A stretch of 5,749 nt of DNA from Planctomycetota bacterium (GTDB lineage Bacteria; Planctomycetota; UBA1135; GCA-002686595), in assembly GCA_022447405.1 (NCBI GenBank), contig JAKVCE010000020.1, positions 9,945 to 15,693 on the forward strand. The letters are read 5' to 3'. How positions within the stretch are numbered: the stretch's first letter is position 1; every line of letters starts with the position of its first letter. The notes under the pieces were generated by a model. It saw only the letters and a list, made by a program, of their open reading frames with translations, did not search any database and had not been told where the DNA came from. Below are positions 5,280 through 5,749 of this stretch, one piece after another. A program made the translations under genes and the position numbers.

Positions 5280-5285
5280 ATGGTA
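5280..5285 (-). promoter_or_regulatory. Possible -10 for the nth operon (leaderless)
   Basis: TACCAT on the minus strand fits TANNNT and ends 7 bases before the nth ATG at 5272. A start at that distance would make the nth message leaderless, consistent with the absence of a Shine-Dalgarno. No convincing -35 is seen. Such a hexamer is short enough to occur by chance. Confidence 0.3.
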
Positions 5286-5303
5286 CCGAGGGCTCGGGCA
5301 GAG

Positions 5304-5309
5304 CAGAAT
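5304..5309 (+). promoter_or_regulatory. Possible -10 for the CoA-binding gene
   Basis: CAGAAT matches TATAAT at 4 of 6 positions and ends 6 bases before the GTG at 5316, the same spacing as at the aminotransferase/dehydratase promoter. There is no Shine-Dalgarno before this GTG and no clear -35. This is a weak candidate. Confidence 0.22.
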
Positions 5310-5315
5310 GTCGTC

Positions 5316-5723
5316 GTGGAAGAGCGAGCGCTGATCGAGGACTTTTTGAACGGGGAGGCGTACGCCGTCGCGGGGGCGTCGACGGACCGCAGCAAGTACG
5401 GCAACAAGGTCCTGCGCTGCTATCAGCAGGCCGGCCGCGACGTGATCCCGGTGAACCCGCGCGCTGAGGAGGTTGAGGGGATAGCCTGCGTCCCGGACCT
5501 CTCCGGGCTGGGTGCCGAGGTCCACGGCCTCTCGATCATCACCCCGCCAGGGGTGACAGCAGCGCTGATCGAGGAGGCAGCCAAGGAGGGGATCACTCGG
5601 GTCTGGGTGCAGCCTGGGGCCGAGTTTCCTGGGCTGGAGGGGCGCTGCGAGGAGCTAGGGATCACCTGTGTGTCCAGGGGCCCCTGCTTGCTCGTCGTCC
5701 TCGGGTTCTCGGAGAGCTTGTAA
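5316..5723 (+). CDS. CoA-binding domain protein (YccU/CoA_binding_2 family)
   Basis: This is a 135-residue single Rossmann-like domain of the CoA-binding family, with AVAGAS at 17-22, KYGNKV at 27-32, VIPVNP at 43-48, SIITPP at 73-78, VWVQPGAE at 96-103 and the closing GPCLLV (122-127). Small stand-alone members such as E. coli YccU bind CoA or acyl-CoA; their cellular role is unclear. The GTG at 5316 puts the GAS motif at residues 20-22 and the length at 135, almost as in YccU (137), and leaves room for divergent promoters facing nth. In-frame ATGs at 5271 and 5280 would give 150 or 147 residues and overlap or abut the nth start. None of the three starts has a good Shine-Dalgarno. The protein is complete, ending in TAA at 5721-5723. 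Confidence 0.88.
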   Translation: MEERALIEDFLNGEAYAVAGASTDRSKYGNKVLRCYQQAGRDVIPVNPRAEEVEGIACVPDLSGLGAEVHGLSIITPPGVTAALIEEAAKEGITRVWVQPGAEFPGLEGRCEELGITCVSRGPCLLVVLGFSESL

Positions 5724-5740
5724 GGACGTCACTTACAGGC
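5716..5740. terminator. Hairpin over the stop codon of the CoA-binding gene
   Basis: GCTTGTAAG (5716-5724) pairs with CTTACAGGC (5732-5740) through nine pairs with one T-G wobble, leaving a 7-base loop, GACGTCA. The TAA stop is in the left arm. There is no following T tract and the stem is AT-rich, so it could instead be an operator-like dyad (TGTAAG N7 CTTACA) for whatever lies to the right. The bases after it to the window end show no gene. Confidence 0.3.
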
Positions 5741-5749
5741 CCCTAGGAC

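Noticed and set aside
5273..5407. 45-residue N-terminal extension of nth
   Set aside because: Endonuclease III homology begins at the ATG at 5272, and the extension is antisense to the CoA-binding gene's conserved Rossmann start.

Overview
The window is a compact, GC-rich bacterial chromosomal segment with seven protein-coding genes, the 5' part of an eighth, and almost no spare DNA. I see no RNA gene, CRISPR array, insertion sequence or phage gene. A bacterial frataxin (CyaY) and the overall gene style would fit a proteobacterial or myxobacterial-type (former Deltaproteobacteria) organism. That placement is inference only, because nothing in the window fixes the taxonomy.

Left part (1-246): the N-terminal 45 codons of a leftward P-loop nucleotide-binding protein with a NadR-like Walker A, preceded by a Shine-Dalgarno and a plausible -10. 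The 109-base gap behind it holds a perfect DnaA-box consensus, a second degenerate box one helical turn away, and a 7-bp inverted repeat.

Centre-left (247-3280): three amino-acid enzymes arranged around a divergent start. A class I/II PLP aminotransferase runs leftward. A threonine-dehydratase-like PLP enzyme and an ornithine-cyclodeaminase/iminosuccinate-reductase-like enzyme run rightward and are translationally coupled by a GTGA overlap. The two start codons are only 20 bases apart. One AT-rich block between them reads as a -10-like hexamer on each strand, exactly 6 bases from each start codon, which suggests a shared bidirectional and possibly leaderless promoter. The dehydratase and cyclodeaminase-like pair resembles EutB/EutC (ectoine catabolism) and BhcB/BhcD (beta-hydroxyaspartate cycle). 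With the aminotransferase, the set could form a small pathway handling a 3-hydroxy or 2-imino amino acid. No ectoine hydrolase, deacetylase or aldolase gene is visible.

Centre-right (3284-5272): a leftward operon of nth (endonuclease III), cyaY (frataxin) and a patatin-like phospholipase. Spacing is 16 bases and then a 4-base GTGA overlap. The Nth protein keeps both catalytic residues but has only three of the four usual iron-sulfur cysteines. This operon converges on the amino-acid operon with three bases between stop codons, where a hairpin spans both stops.

Right end (5273-5749): a rightward CoA-binding-domain protein (YccU type), divergent from nth across about 43 bases, with a hairpin over its stop codon. 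Across the window, likely first genes tend to have a -10-like hexamer 6-7 bases from the start and no Shine-Dalgarno, while the two overlap-coupled genes have good Shine-Dalgarno sites.
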